This document shows positions 11,290 to 22,181 of a stretch of 64,000 bases of DNA, piece after piece. The notes below the pieces were generated by a model that searched no databases, had not been told where the DNA came from, and worked only from the letters and a program-made list of their open reading frames with translations. Where the stretch lies: NCBI RefSeq assembly GCF_030247195.1, contig NC_080671.1, positions 62,951,089 through 63,015,088 on the forward strand. Reading direction: 5' to 3'. The translations under genes and the position numbers were made by a program. How positions within the stretch are numbered: position 1 is the first letter of the stretch; each line of letters begins with the position of its first letter. The DNA is from Topomyia yanbarensis. Its lineage: Eukaryota > Arthropoda > Insecta > Diptera > Culicidae.

Positions 11290-12945
11290 TAGGGTTCGTC
11301 GCGGTTGCGGTAATTACCGCAACCGCGCGGTATTTACCGCATCCGCACCGCAAAAACTGCGGTGCGGTGAGACACTTTTTTTCGCGGATGCGGTGCGGGA
11401 AATGTGCTTTTACCGCGCGGTATTACCGCACTTAAAAAAATAATTGATAAAGTCTGCATTAAAAAGTGAATTAAAACATTGACTTTTACTAATTAAGAAC
11501 GACGCAACTTATTACTTAAACATAATAAACATTTAATTGCTCTAATTTCCATGGACTTGACAATGATTTGAAAAGAAATCCGAATATAATCTGTATTCGA
11601 CTTATCGCTACTTGATTTTTTACATTTTGTTTATTCTAATATGTTTTATATCTTTTACTAAGAAATAAAATCTATAAGCTGTGTCCAATATAATTTGGCA
11701 TCATTATTTTTACAACATATTTTGAACACTTTGAAAAATTTACGAACCTTTTTTAAATATATAAAATGCACAATCCAATCATTGGAAAACAATTGACGAA
11801 ACGAATTTGGAGGAATCAGCAGTAAGGGAATCAAATGTTTGAAACACGTCCAAAATAAGGAGGGGTCCAAATTATTATTATTACCTTATCGTTTGTTCTT
11901 CAACATTTATCTCTTTTGGTTTCTGTGTAAATTCGCAATGATTTTTTCTGCAGTCCGTTTTTAAGACTCCTTCTACATAACTTTTTTTCGCATACGTCAA
12001 TTGTTCGTTCAACTGGGAATATTTTCTACCAAACTAACAACTAATATTTTTCAGTTAGGAGTATTTTGTAACTTTTTGAAATCAAAGCTTTCGAAGTTAG
12101 TGTAGGGTATTTCGATTTTTTTGTGTTTCTCAAAGCCTCCCTTCATATTGTGACAAATGTCAAAGTTAGCGCAGATACCAAATTTTGAACAGGACAATTT
12201 TTGACCTCTACCAACTTCAAATGAAGTTTTTTCCATTGGCATTATGGAAAAATATTAGAAAAAATACAGAAAAAGGTATAACTTTCGAACTAGTTATTAG
12301 AGAATTACAACATCCATTTCTTGAAAAATACGAAGTAAGTGTTTTGAGGTATTTTGTTCCCAAAATCCTCTGTTCGTAATAATATTTCTGCTGTATGCTG
12401 TAAATCATACATCTTTTGCAGTTTTCCAAATGTCCTTCAACAACTCTATACGGGTTAAGATGTGTTGGATTCCTGTTATGTTATATGTAGAATGATTTCT
12501 GATAATTAAATTAAAAGTTTTCCTATTAATTGCTGCGGAAGAACGTTTTTGTATGTAAATGGTGAAGCTACATTTCATAGGACTTCAGTGCTATGCTAAT
12601 ATTTACCTTGTTTCGAAAGTATTTATCTCAAAATGTACGGCATTTTATTAATAAAACTTGCAAAGTTGACATTTTTAATAAATGTTACATTCTGCGGAGT
12701 CCGTCAAAGTTAATTTTCGTGTTAATAAGAATAATATTTTATTATATATGGTTATACAAAATAATGAATAATTTTTCAACACACTTTTCAAAAATACAGA
12801 ATTTTACCGCATTTACCGCATTACCGCGCGGTGCGGTGCGGTAAATGCAGCGCGGTTGCGGTAAGCGGTGCGGTATTATAATTTTTTTGCGGTTGCGGTG
12901 CGGACTATCCATTTACCGCCCACATCCGCACCGCGACGAACCCTA
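11290..12945. mobile_element. Complete non-autonomous hAT element, 1656 bp, 8-bp target duplication
   Basis: The ends are inverted repeats: left 'TAGGGTTCGTCGCGGTTGCG', right 'CCGCACCGCGACGAACCCTA'. They are flanked by a perfect 8-bp direct repeat GCTAGCGG (11282-11289 and 12946-12953). An 8-bp duplication with short TIRs is the hAT signature. About 150 bp at each end is unusually GC-rich and filled with CCGC/GCGGT motifs in both orientations, probably transposase binding sites. The interior is very AT-rich with no transposase reading frame. The perfect target duplication points to a fairly recent insertion. Confidence 0.92.
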
Positions 12946-12953
12946 GCTAGCGG

Positions 12954-14331
12954 TTTTGTTAGACTGCTTATGTATAGTCCGCAGGCTGAAGATTGAGTTT
13001 ACCGCAAAACTCGCAGATACATGAACGGTCTAAAATGATTCAGTCCCTTCATTTACTGCCTCCCTCGATGTCATGGAGATACGCAGCAGTTTAAAGGATT
13101 TTTGAACTAGCCATATCAGCTGTGAAATTCTCAGTTAATTTTATCCCCAAATACAATGCGTTCGAAGCATGTTTCTGTGTTCGGTTTGATATCACAATTT
13201 AATTCAGATAACAATAGAAAATGCTGCCAGCAATGACTACTGAATTTATCAAAGTCTGAATATGTTTACATGGCTGTACGAAAATGACATGTGCTATAGT
13301 TTCGAACTGAATACAACTTTTGTGTGTCGTAATCATGTTCCGCATTTGTTTCCAACAGTGTATTATTGTCGAAATATCAAACTGAAGCACCCGATGAAAG
13401 TTTTGCATTCTGAATAGCAGCTGTAAGGCGAAACACTAGTCGGTATAATTAATATTATTATTACAACATAGAGCAGCTCTAATTTTCAACTTCAGTAATT
13501 CTGGCAGCGTCGTGCTATCTCGACTCGAGCAGACAGATAATTCCAACACCAGCCAAAGGAGCAGCCCCGTCCCGAAAGCGCCGAAAGAAATTATCGCAAC
13601 CTTCGGAACGAGAATCGTTTCAAAGTTGGCGCACTATATAGTCATGATGGAGGTGCCTCCCGGGAGACACCGACCGAGCACATACTCACATAGACCCGGT
13701 GGCTGATTGTGACGGTTTACAGATAACAATACTTCCAGTTTGACGCAGTAAAATTGATAGAAGATGCCCCGAACAGATATACGTGGAAAACTCGCCCCGC
13801 TAAGGGGGAAACATAATTTAAATAATTAATAACAATAGCTAAAACTTGCTCCACGTGGAAAGTTACACCCAGCATCGAATACAAAATGGGAGCATCTCGT
13901 TGATTCTCTTATCTGAAGCCTAAAACCATCCAGGAAGTCAGTAGATCTACAAGTTCGTCTGTCAGAGGGCTCCCGAGGGAAGCGTTTGCGTCGTCGTTAA
14001 AAGTAACGTACTTATGTAACCTTTTCACGACATTCAGTGAAGCTGTTGCTGCACCCATTTGAGGTGACAACCGGTACTGTAGGACTATCCTACTATTCCC
14101 GACCTGGTGATTCGGTACGGGGATGGCAGTTCGGAAGTTTGATCGAGCTGATATGTATGAAAGTTTGCCGAGGCGATTAGGGATACTCTCGGCGTATGAG
14201 ATTGTTTTCATGAATTTTGCATGCGCTGAAAGGTTGACAGTTACACAAGATTGAAACGTTTAAACTGTTGAATCGACCGAAGAAATAGGACTGAAGCTCG
14301 GTTCAGGCCCATGGAATTCTATAGCTGTAAA
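12954..14331. other. Unrecognised stretch with one unexplained 100-codon minus-strand frame
   Basis: A 100-codon frame runs on the minus strand from 14211 to 13909, with a mixed residue content that is not obviously repeat-like. I do not recognise it. There is no visible promoter, splice context or homology that I can name, so I do not call it a gene. The rest shows no structure. Confidence 0.3.
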
Positions 14332-14450
14332 TAGGGTTCGTCGGGGATTTGCCGCAACCGCTCCACAAATTTTTCGGTGGAAACGGACGATTTCTACGAA
14401 TTTCGGTGCGGGAATTCAAGTTTATTGCTATTACCGCAACTGCATTTTAC
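14332..14450 (+). mobile_element. Truncated end of the same hAT family
   Basis: It begins 'TAGGGTTCGTCGGGGATTTG' and continues with CCGCAACCGC, GGTGCGGGAA and TTACCGCAAC motifs in the same order as the left end of the element at 11290. The sequence is decayed and the GC motifs are mutated. No matching right end was found nearby, so this is a relic of an older insertion. Confidence 0.75.
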
Positions 14451-14559
14451 AATGTTCGTGTACTTTGAATGTAAAGAGTCTTTTTAATGCTCCTTTTAAA
14501 TTGATATAAACAACAATTGTGTCTGTTTATTTTGATAGCATGTGGCATTGAACTAAAAG

Positions 14560-15060
14560 TTTGAAAATAATTTCAGCAAAATGTGGCCGCTACAGCGTTT
14601 CACCAAGCTTATTCGGTCGATTCAATTTCTGATCACTTTTTCGAAATTTACTAGAAAAATTTCGTAAATGACGCATTTAATATTGGCCTCCAGCTCATCA
14701 GTTATTTGCGGTTTATTGGCATGAACGAGTGCATGAACGTAGCCCCATTGAAAAGTCCAATGACGTCAAACAGTAAGTGTGCGGAGGCCAATCGACATTA
14801 CCCTTTTTCCCTATGATTCGTATGTTGAACATCGTCTTCATTAAATCGATGATTACAACGGCTGTTTGACTTGTTACTTTATCTTGACGAGACCGCAAAT
14901 CTTCCAAATATTGTGTGAAATCATTTGGAAACAACCAGCTCTCAAGCATGTCAGTAGCGTAGGCGTTGGCTGAAACATCATTCTTGAATAAAAATTGGTC
15001 CAGAATGCCATTCGCGTGTAAACCACCACTGTCTCTTCTTAGGATCCCATTGAGTCTGTA
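14560..15060 (-). pseudogene. Decayed DDE transposase C-terminal half, IS630/Tc1/mariner superfamily
   Basis: Read on the minus strand, the segment gives 'SANAYATDMLESWLFPNDF', then 'GNVDWPPH' and 'LTSLDF'. After a frameshift it gives 'YVHALVHANKPQITDELEAN', 'VIYEIFL' and a run resembling KRCSGGHI. The order MLESWLFPxx, GNVDWPPxSPDLTxLDFFLWGYV, VxANKP, GGH is typical of a widespread insect transposase of the DDE/IS630 type. Stops and frameshifts are present, and the first half with the first catalytic aspartate was not recognised. It sits directly downstream of the hAT relic. The two probably have separate origins. Confidence 0.7.
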
Positions 15061-17080
15061 GGTTACCCTTCGGCTGCTTATTACACCAAATTCGACAGTT
15101 TTATTCGTTTACAAACCCATTCATTTTAAAATGTGCCACTTCTGAATAGATTCTTTTTGCAGCAAGCTAAGGAAATTAGGTTTAATGGTTTGGCCGACAG
15201 TCTATTTATATGCATTAGAAATTTTTCTCCAATGCCAATATCAGAGGTTCCCCTAGAATTCGGTAGGTTTTGTAGTTTGTAGTATTTCATTGGCATAAAG
15301 CAATGAGTAGGGCCGGCGAAATACTTTTTTGCCGAGTGGGTAGTAAGATTCGGAGTGATTTCTACTCGAAGTGAAGAAAGTTCTGTGTGACCGACGGGAC
15401 AGCCAAAATGTGTTTGTTGATTACTGATACTACAAATGTTCAACAGCTAAGTACAAATTACTCTAATCTTTTAAATTTCGTTTCATTAATTTTCTATTTC
15501 CTTCGATAAAACTTTCTTTGCGTGGGTACTGAAGCCCGCACGATACTGTTGACTAATGGGAAGGCATGTCCGACAACAGACAGCCCCTCTGGACTAATGG
15601 AGGTCAATTTGAAAATTTATCCGATGGCAAAATAAGGCCGATAAATCTCCTTTTTTATATAAATTATATTCATCTAATACATCAGGTCCCTAAAAGGTCT
15701 ACTTCCGAATATAACCCATTTAACATAAGCGATATATCGCGTAAACTAACTAAACAACACTCGGCCGTGTACGAAGAAGTATTTTTTCTACGTACCCGCC
15801 TGGGAAGTTGAAATAGATAGTGTAGTCTCCGACAGGGGATTTAATTGCGAAATATGTGGTTGGCTCCTTCCAGTTTCAGTTAGTGAAAATTCTGGTTTGC
15901 AAGAAAATGCGTTCAGCATTAGAGGAGTATAAGAGCTTATTTTCAACCATTTCTCATGTCGAGCCTTTCGCCGGATCTATTCTTCCAAACTTTGTTCATT
16001 TGAACGGGGCTCGTTTACCTGTTCGTATTTTTGTGCGTCAGGGCATGCCGTCATTGCGAACAATTAGGCCATACAGCTATCCAAAGTTGAAACGCAGAAA
16101 CCACGATTCATTTCTACCTACCTACCACTAAAGAGAGAAAGTCTGACAATCCCGCCGGGGCAACATGTTCTAATGTGCCTATGAATTTTCGAAAAATGAA
16201 AATCTTTTCCTCTCCTAAGCTGCCTCGTAAAGGCCTGAGAGTGTCCTTTGAGGGGTACTATTACATAACCGAAGTAAGTGGCTCCTCGTCTCGGAAATAT
16301 TAGAAACTAACAGAAATTTCCTCATAAAACATCAAAAACCCCAAGTGACCCTACATTTCATTCCCATGATTTTCCTAGGTTTGACACGATGTATTTAATT
16401 AACTTCCGACGTAGATCTTCCACAATTTTTAAACCATTCGCCAGGGCCGAGTTAATCCTCGGTACAAAATATTGAAGTTGTCGGTTGTCAACTCCGAATC
16501 AAAAGCAGGCATTGTTCCCCTATACATCGCACCTCAGCTGCTTCAGGGAGACTTCAACTCCCACGGTATGCCATAGGGTTGTCTTCATGTTGATAATAAC
16601 CGATCTATAGGTAGCCAAATTTAGTTATCTCTTCTATTAAGTTGATATGCTAACAGATACCTAGAAATCTAGTCCCAAAAGAGCTCCCAGCGGATCGAAG
16701 GAGGGAAATCGACAATACGGTTCATGATATCCTGCAATATTTTTCCGTTTGCCAAAATGCTGGTGGTGTTTACCCTCTCTTCACTTTTCCTGATACGGTC
16801 TCTGTTACTCTGATGTTGAAATAAATTCTTCTTGTGTATATTTTTTGCCTTCCATATAATAAACCTCTAATCTTTCTCCTTGTTTCTATTGTTATTCAAA
16901 AAATAATTTGAGCTAAAAAGAATAACAATTTGTACATCTAGTCTTTAAAAATATTTCTAACTGCATCCTTTAGTCTGAATAAAAGAGCGCTAATATGTTT
17001 TCTGCATATCGATTTGAATTCCTTCCTAGGTAACCAACAAGCATTAGTGTATGCAGTAAAATAGCATATTATTTGCATTT
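15061..17080. other. Unrecognised stretch, probably transposon debris
   Basis: Two frames of 90-105 codons occur (15443 to 15126 on the minus strand, 15856-16131 on the plus strand), but I recognise neither. The plus-strand frame lies upstream of the Jockey-like element on the same strand and could be a remnant of an ORF1. That is only a positional guess. Confidence 0.3.
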
Positions 17081-17119
17081 CAGATGCTTCTCGTAGTATA
17101 TTAGCTACCTCGGACTGCT

Positions 17120-17866
17120 GTTACGACATCATTGCATTGGCTGAAACATGGCTCAATGATCAGATTCTTTCCAGCCAGGTGATTTGTTCTGACTACGAGG
17201 TTCTCAGATGTGATCGTATAGCACCCTCAACAGCCCCAAATCCTCCGGTGGCAGCGTTTTGCTAGCTGTGCGTCGCGGACTAGGAGTCCAACATATAACA
17301 AAGGATGCTTGAAGCGGCATTGATAAAATTGTGGGCAGCGTTAAAATTGGGAAATCGAAAATTATATACCATACAAATGGTTTATTTCCCCCGATAAAAT
17401 TCGTGACACCGCGCTAGTTGATGCTCATTTTGAATCATTGGCTTCTGTTGCTGCGATGGCATAACTCACAGACGAAATCATGATTCTTGGCGATTTCAAC
17501 CTTTCTGCAATAAAGTGGCGATCCGCTCATAACGAATTTCTACATCCCGATACCGAAGAATCTGTTTTTCATCCTGGCAGCATCACTCTGTTGGATAGCT
17601 ATAGTACGGCCACACTTCTGCAGATCAACAGCACCACGAACGAGAATGACCGGATTTTGGATCTACGCTTCGTTAACGCTAGAGATCAATCGCCGCATAT
17701 TTCAACCGCCCTCGTCCCGCTAGTAAAGTATGTTCGCAATCATCCGTCTTTATATCTCACAGTCCAGGACGGACCACCCATGAGCTTTTCAAACCACGCG
17801 CCCACCGTATGTTACAATAACAAGCGGGCCGAATACAGCAGCATTTTGAACATTTTACAGAGCTGA
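17120..17866 (+). pseudogene. Apurinic-type endonuclease domain of the Jockey-like element
   Basis: This domain nicks target DNA. Visible blocks are 'IIALAETWLNDQI' followed by 'DYEVLRCDR' (an ETWL block that carries the catalytic glutamate), and after a frame change 'MILGDFNLSAIKW', the GDFN block of the exonuclease-endonuclease-phosphatase fold. 'NSTTNENDRILDLRFVN' follows, equivalent to the usual N-x-LDL stretch before the S-D-H block, and 'SFSNHAPT' (about 17787-17810) corresponds to the final SDHxP block. Frame changes and a stop around 17260 make it dead. Confidence 0.8.
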
Positions 17867-18067
17867 ACTAGGATTCTGTGCTAAGCAAGCCGAATTCCGC
17901 CGCTGAAAAATTCTGCAATATAATAAGCTTCCTCATCGATCGTCACGACCCTAAGTTAAATAATCAACGAACTGAACGAACCTGGCAGACAGCAGAGCTG
18001 CGTCAGCAAAAAACTGCCAAAAAGAGCAGCATTGACCATTGTATGAAATGCCTTAACCTCACAAATT

Positions 18068-18419
18068 TGACAGGTGCTGGTCCTTTTGTTTACAGTTTGG
18101 ACTTAACAAATGTGGAATCCATTACAATAAGCTTAGTGCCAATAATTAATTCCCAAGAAATTTTACCGCAAAACTACTTACCGATTCAGAGAACACTAGA
18201 AGTAATTGATAAACAAATAATTAGTTCACTTATTTGATCTTGCATATACATTTTCCTGCAGTAGGGAATAGGACAATTTAATTGTATGACGTTCTATAGA
18301 ACATTTATACTTCCAAAAACATGATTCCCAATATATTTCAAGTGCTTCCCAATATATCTTTTTGAGAATATGAATAATCTCTAAGTTCAAGATGTAATCA
18401 ACAGGACCACCACCTGTCA
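18068..18419. mobile_element. TIR element of about 352 bp nested in the Jockey-like element
   Basis: The ends TGACAGGTGCTGGTCCT (from 18068) and AGGACCACCACCTGTCA (to 18419) are inverted repeats with one mismatch, and weaker inverted similarity runs further in. It interrupts the endonuclease-RT linker, because linker-like coding resumes after it ('FVNEQRKETGLP'). I could not define a target duplication. The 59-codon open run on the plus strand inside it is probably chance. Confidence 0.65.
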
Positions 18420-19343
18420 CATTTAGTACATGACGTCACTGTGCAATGACCAATTACGAAAGTTTAGCAAACGCCGTACCTTGTTACTGAGAGCTCATTA
18501 TGTCAGACTCAATCACCATTTTAAAAACCTGAATAATTTTTGTTTTTCAAACTACCAACGAAAAATGCAACGTAAGCTTAAGTCGGATGCTAAATCGTTT
18601 TGAAGATTCGTTAATGAGCAGCGGAAAGAAACCGGTCTGCCTTCTACAATGTTTTTGAATGATGAAGTTGGAAATGATTCACAAGATATTTGCAAAGTGT
18701 TCGCTACTATGTTTGCAAGTGTGTTCGTCGATGAGACTGTCCTCACATCAGATAGACGTTGCCGCTAACAGCGTGATCCCACTTTAACGGTCAGTGAGTG
18801 AGATTCGCGTGGAACATACGGATATTGTATCAGCAGCATCCAAACATAAAGCATTGTCATCTCCCGGGCCAGATGGTGTTCCTTCGGTGTTTTTGAAAAA
18901 GTGTATTTCCGGTTTGGTGGCACCACTCTGTCTACTGTTCAAGATGTCACTGACAACCGCGATTTTTCCTCAACTATGGAAAACAGCTTTCATCTTTCCA
19001 GGCAACAAAAAAGGTGATAAGAAGAACATCGACAATTATCGAGGAATTTCTGCTCTCTGTACCGTTTCCAAACTCTTTGAGTTAGTCGTGATGGAATTAG
19101 TGTTTTTCACTGTAAGTAATACATTTCTAAAGACCAACATGGATTCATGCCGAGCCGATCGACGACGACGAATTTGTTATCCCTAAATTCTTTTGTGTCT
19201 GGAGGGTTTCAAGCGAATCAACAAACTGATGTTATATATACTGACCTACAACTTTCGACAAAATCAACCAAATCGAATGGACAAAACTTGGTTTCAGTGG
19301 ATCACTCCTCCGATGGTTCCAATCCTAGATCTTTAGTCGTCAT

Positions 19344-19411
19344 ATCAGTGTAAACATGTCTATTCCAAATTGTTCTTCGCTACAATTTGGAATAGACATG
19401 TTTACACTGAT
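19344..19411. repeat. Perfect 30-bp inverted repeat, 8-nt loop
   Basis: The left arm 19344-19373 and right arm 19382-19411 are exact reverse complements, separated by TCTTCGCT. It lies inside the Jockey-like RT, where no such palindrome is expected. Confidence 0.95.
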
Positions 19412-19456
19412 TAGGTCGTCTGCCTATGACACGACTGTCATAGGCAGACGACCTAA
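19411..19456. repeat. Perfect 20-bp inverted repeat, 6-nt loop, adjacent to the first
   Basis: The left arm 19411-19430 and right arm 19437-19456 are exact reverse complements around ACGACT. The right arm encodes the ADD of the RT active site, so the left arm looks like an inverted copy of the active-site codons. Confidence 0.95.
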
Positions 19457-20108
19457 AAATCTTCAACAGAATTAAGAACCGAACGGATGCGCTCTTTTTA
19501 CAGCAGTAATTTAACACTTTCAGCAGATGGTGTGAAAACAACCGAATGATCCTGAACCCAGCGAAATGTTCTGTGATATCGTTCTCTAGACAAAAATATC
19601 CCAGTGAGTCTGAATACAACTTGTCGGGAGCTCTTGTTCCGTGGGTGAACTGTGTCAAGTATCTAGGAGTGATGTTAGCTACGAAACTTACATTTAAGAA
19701 TCACATTTCGTATGTTGTTGGCAAAGCATCGCGAAGCCTGAGCTTCATTTTCCGTACGGCAAAATTCTCTACAGATATTCGGTGTCTCAAAAGCCTTTAC
19801 TGTTCTCTAGTGCGCTCCACGCTGGAGTATTGTTCGGCAGTCTGGAACCCGAATTACATGAACAGCAGCAATCGAATTTAAAGTATTCAACGCAAATTTA
19901 TACGGTATGTTCTTCGACGCCTTCCTTGGCGCGATCCTCTTCATCTTCCAAGTTACGAAAGTCGGTGTCAACTCATTCCGCTCGATTTCCTCCAGCATAG
20001 TAAAGGAACTGCAAGAGCCCTATTAATCTCTGATCCTCTATCAGGACGCATCGATTCCCCAGCTTTACTTTATTTATGTTTCCATCATTGGGGACGAGTG
20101 CGGCCTGT

Positions 20109-20110
20109 TG

Positions 20111-20174
<64 letters not shown>

Positions 20175-20192
20175 AAATAAATAAATAAATGT
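20109..20192. repeat. (TG)n and (TAAA)n microsatellite
   Basis: About 30 TG units are followed by a run of TAAA/AAAT units. It sits at the 3' end of the Jockey-like element and most likely grew from its repeat tail. Confidence 0.95.
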
Positions 20193-20549
20193 TCAGGTGT
20201 TGTAACGACTGGATACGGGAATTTTGACAGGTGTTTACGGCTTTCTCAGTCGGTAATATATAGGCAAACGATTGGTTTTATAAATTGCCCGACGTTTCGG
20301 CCGTTTTTATGGTTTTTTAAAGGGGGAAACTGGAATTTTTATTATTGGACAGAAAGTTAAAATAAAAAAAAAAACAAAAACACGAGACAACAAAATACAA
20401 TAAGATATAAAAAAAATCATAAAACATGTAGCGCATTGTGAATTCACTTTAACTTAATCGTTTTTGTCGTATTCGTTGATTACCAACGATCGAAAGTTGG
20501 ATGGTTTTGCACGTATTTCTGTGGCTGAATGGTGATTTTGTGCGAGAAA
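20193..20549. other. Unrecognised stretch; weak retroelement-like motif
   Basis: It contains 'TGCCCGACGTTTCGGCCG' (about 20287-20304), a motif style often seen near the ends of arthropod retroelements. This is too little to classify it. Confidence 0.3.
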
Positions 20550-20996
20550 AACCTGTTTAAATCCACCTAGTGGTGCAATTGTGCCTTTTTCATTTGTCAA
20601 AACTACGATTCCATAGCGGGTTATGTTCAATACAATGGTGGAAATGTATATTACATATTCAGTACGATCTTCACTTACATACAATGGACCAACAGCCACG
20701 ATTTTGAGATACTATGTGTCGACACTGAAACATCGCTTGAAACCAGTGGTGGATCAAGGAGGAAGATCCGGGGGTTCCGGACCCTGCCGAAATTTTCAAC
20801 TTGTTAAGAAATTTTAAACGTGTTTTAATTTGAAAGTAGCAACCCCTCACTGCATACTCCTACCTAAGCCCATATAAGTCAAAAAAATTAAGTTGGCGAT
20901 TTTTAGAGTTATTGCATAACCTTTCTATATGAGAAAGGCATAACTGTGCCAAAGTCCAAAAAAGTCAATTATCGTCAAAAAAATTTTTAGAGATTG

Positions 20997-21589
20997 CACG
21001 CTCATTGAAAATAACTCAAATGTGAGTGACCAGCCACTTAATTCAATAAAAAGTGCACATGGTCGAAAATTGAGTTTTCCTCACACTCAGTTTTGAGTTC
21101 GGGTAGAAAATGTCAATTTTGAGTACTTTTTACGCAAAGACCAAATGTGAAATATAACCGCTCCGTATTTTTAATATTAGTAACAAACGCATTAACCTGT
21201 ATTTAAAATTCCACTTACCTGCATCTCTAGTCGTGCTTTCTCCAGTTTCCTGTAAATAGAATCTCGTGCTAATGGATCTACAAAACAATAAAGTATGTTA
21301 TTTTAAAAAATAAGCGACGCTTGAGCAAACTTACCTCTTAGTTTTCCGAATATCTCCTCGTCGATTATTTTGCTATTGAATCAACATTTGAATCAATTTT
21401 CAATATTTTGTTGGCAGGCTGTATCACTTCGTGCGCCAGTATTTTTTCACTCAATTGGATGATAATTTAATGGTTACTCAAGAGTTCAGACGATTCTACT
21501 CAAATCGATACTCATTTTTTGACAGTTTGCCCCTGTTTTTGAAATTGAGTAGTGGGAACTCAAATTTTAAGTAGTTTTGAATGAGCGTG
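20997..21589. mobile_element. 593-bp TIR element inserted in the left arm
   Basis: The terminal inverted repeat is CACGCTCATT (20997-21006) and AATGAGCGTG (21580-21589). Subterminal ACTCAAA/TTTGAGT motifs recur in both orientations. Comparison with the right arm shows it interrupts a sequence that is continuous there (GAGATTT...AAATCTCAACG), so it is a genuine insertion. A target duplication is not clear. There is no transposase. Confidence 0.75.
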
Positions 21590-22099
21590 TACTCCAAATC
21601 TCAACGTGTCATGCATTTTAAAGTCATTTGGCATCAAAAATACAAATTCAATTTTGAAATTTGTCCTTACTCCCCCCTTTAAGGACATGCTGAATAGATC
21701 CACAAGGTGGCAGCTAAAATGGCTGCCGTCGTTTCTGCTTCTTCTTTTTATTTCATCGTCAAAATCAAAACATTGCATTGGCGCGCAAGACAAAATCTTT
21801 TGTAACTTGAGTGTCTTATCTCAGATTGCTTAGAAATTATATCACTGTATGCAGGCATGTTAGCACAAGCTGATGAATAGGTTCTCTTCACGGAATTTTG
21901 ATTCGTTTGGGAAATTTGTACCTTTTTATTATTCAAAACAAATGAAACACGTGGTGCAAAAACCAGTCAGCTGATTGCTGAACGATACCCTTGTATGCGT
22001 GCCATCTCATATCGGTATAGTACTTTCTAGCCGCACACAGATGCTGAACGTAACCCGAACATAGCCGAACATAACCGAACCTTTGTTGTGATTTTGGCA

Positions 22100-22181
22100 T
22101 CGCTTCACCTTAAGAATTTTTCATTTCAGTTTATATGCGAATTTGTTGTGTGGTCGCATTATTCAATCTGTAACTCCGGAA
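22100..22181 (+). repeat. Left part of a TATATGAGAAAGGC-family copy, split by an insertion
   Basis: It ends in the family's AACTCCGGAA block, which resumes at 23833 after the next element. The split copy runs on to 24078. Confidence 0.6.

Larger units (their letters stand above)
18794..19881 (+). pseudogene. Reverse transcriptase of the Jockey-like element, frameshifted
   Basis: RT blocks in order: 'KALSSPGPDGVPSVFLKKC' (the PGPDG block), 'LWKTAFIFPGNKKGDKK' then 'NYRGISALCTVSKLFE' (the YRPIS block), 'MPSRSTTTNLLS' (the GF-x-RSTxTNL block), and 'ADDLKIFNRIK' (the catalytic ADD) at about 19446-19475. Next comes 'NPAKCSVISFSRQ', then 'VKYLGVMLATKLTFKNHI' and 'STLEYCSAVWNP', the thumb region typical of Jockey-type RTs. 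The part between the template-binding block and the ADD motif is missing and is replaced by two inverted duplications. It is not functional. Confidence 0.85.
17081..20190 (+). mobile_element. Jockey-like non-LTR retrotransposon, 5'-truncated and decayed
   Basis: The order is endonuclease (about 17120-17860), linker, RT (about 18790-19880), 3' region and a simple-sequence tail. The tail is a long (TG)n run (about 20110-20170) followed by (TAAA)n. RT without RNase H and a short 3' repeat tail fits the Jockey/Juan group of insect elements. Reading frames are broken throughout. A 352-bp TIR element sits inside the linker, and two perfect hairpins replace sequence before the RT active site. ORF1 is not visible. 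Confidence 0.85.

Noticed and set aside
19344..19456. Pre-microRNA or transcription terminator hairpins
   Set aside because: The arms are perfect and lie inside a dead retroelement; a mutational origin explains them better. No evidence of processing can be seen.
20287..20304. Penelope-like element based on the CCGACGTTTCGG motif
   Set aside because: A single short motif without any RT or GIY-YIG sequence is not enough.
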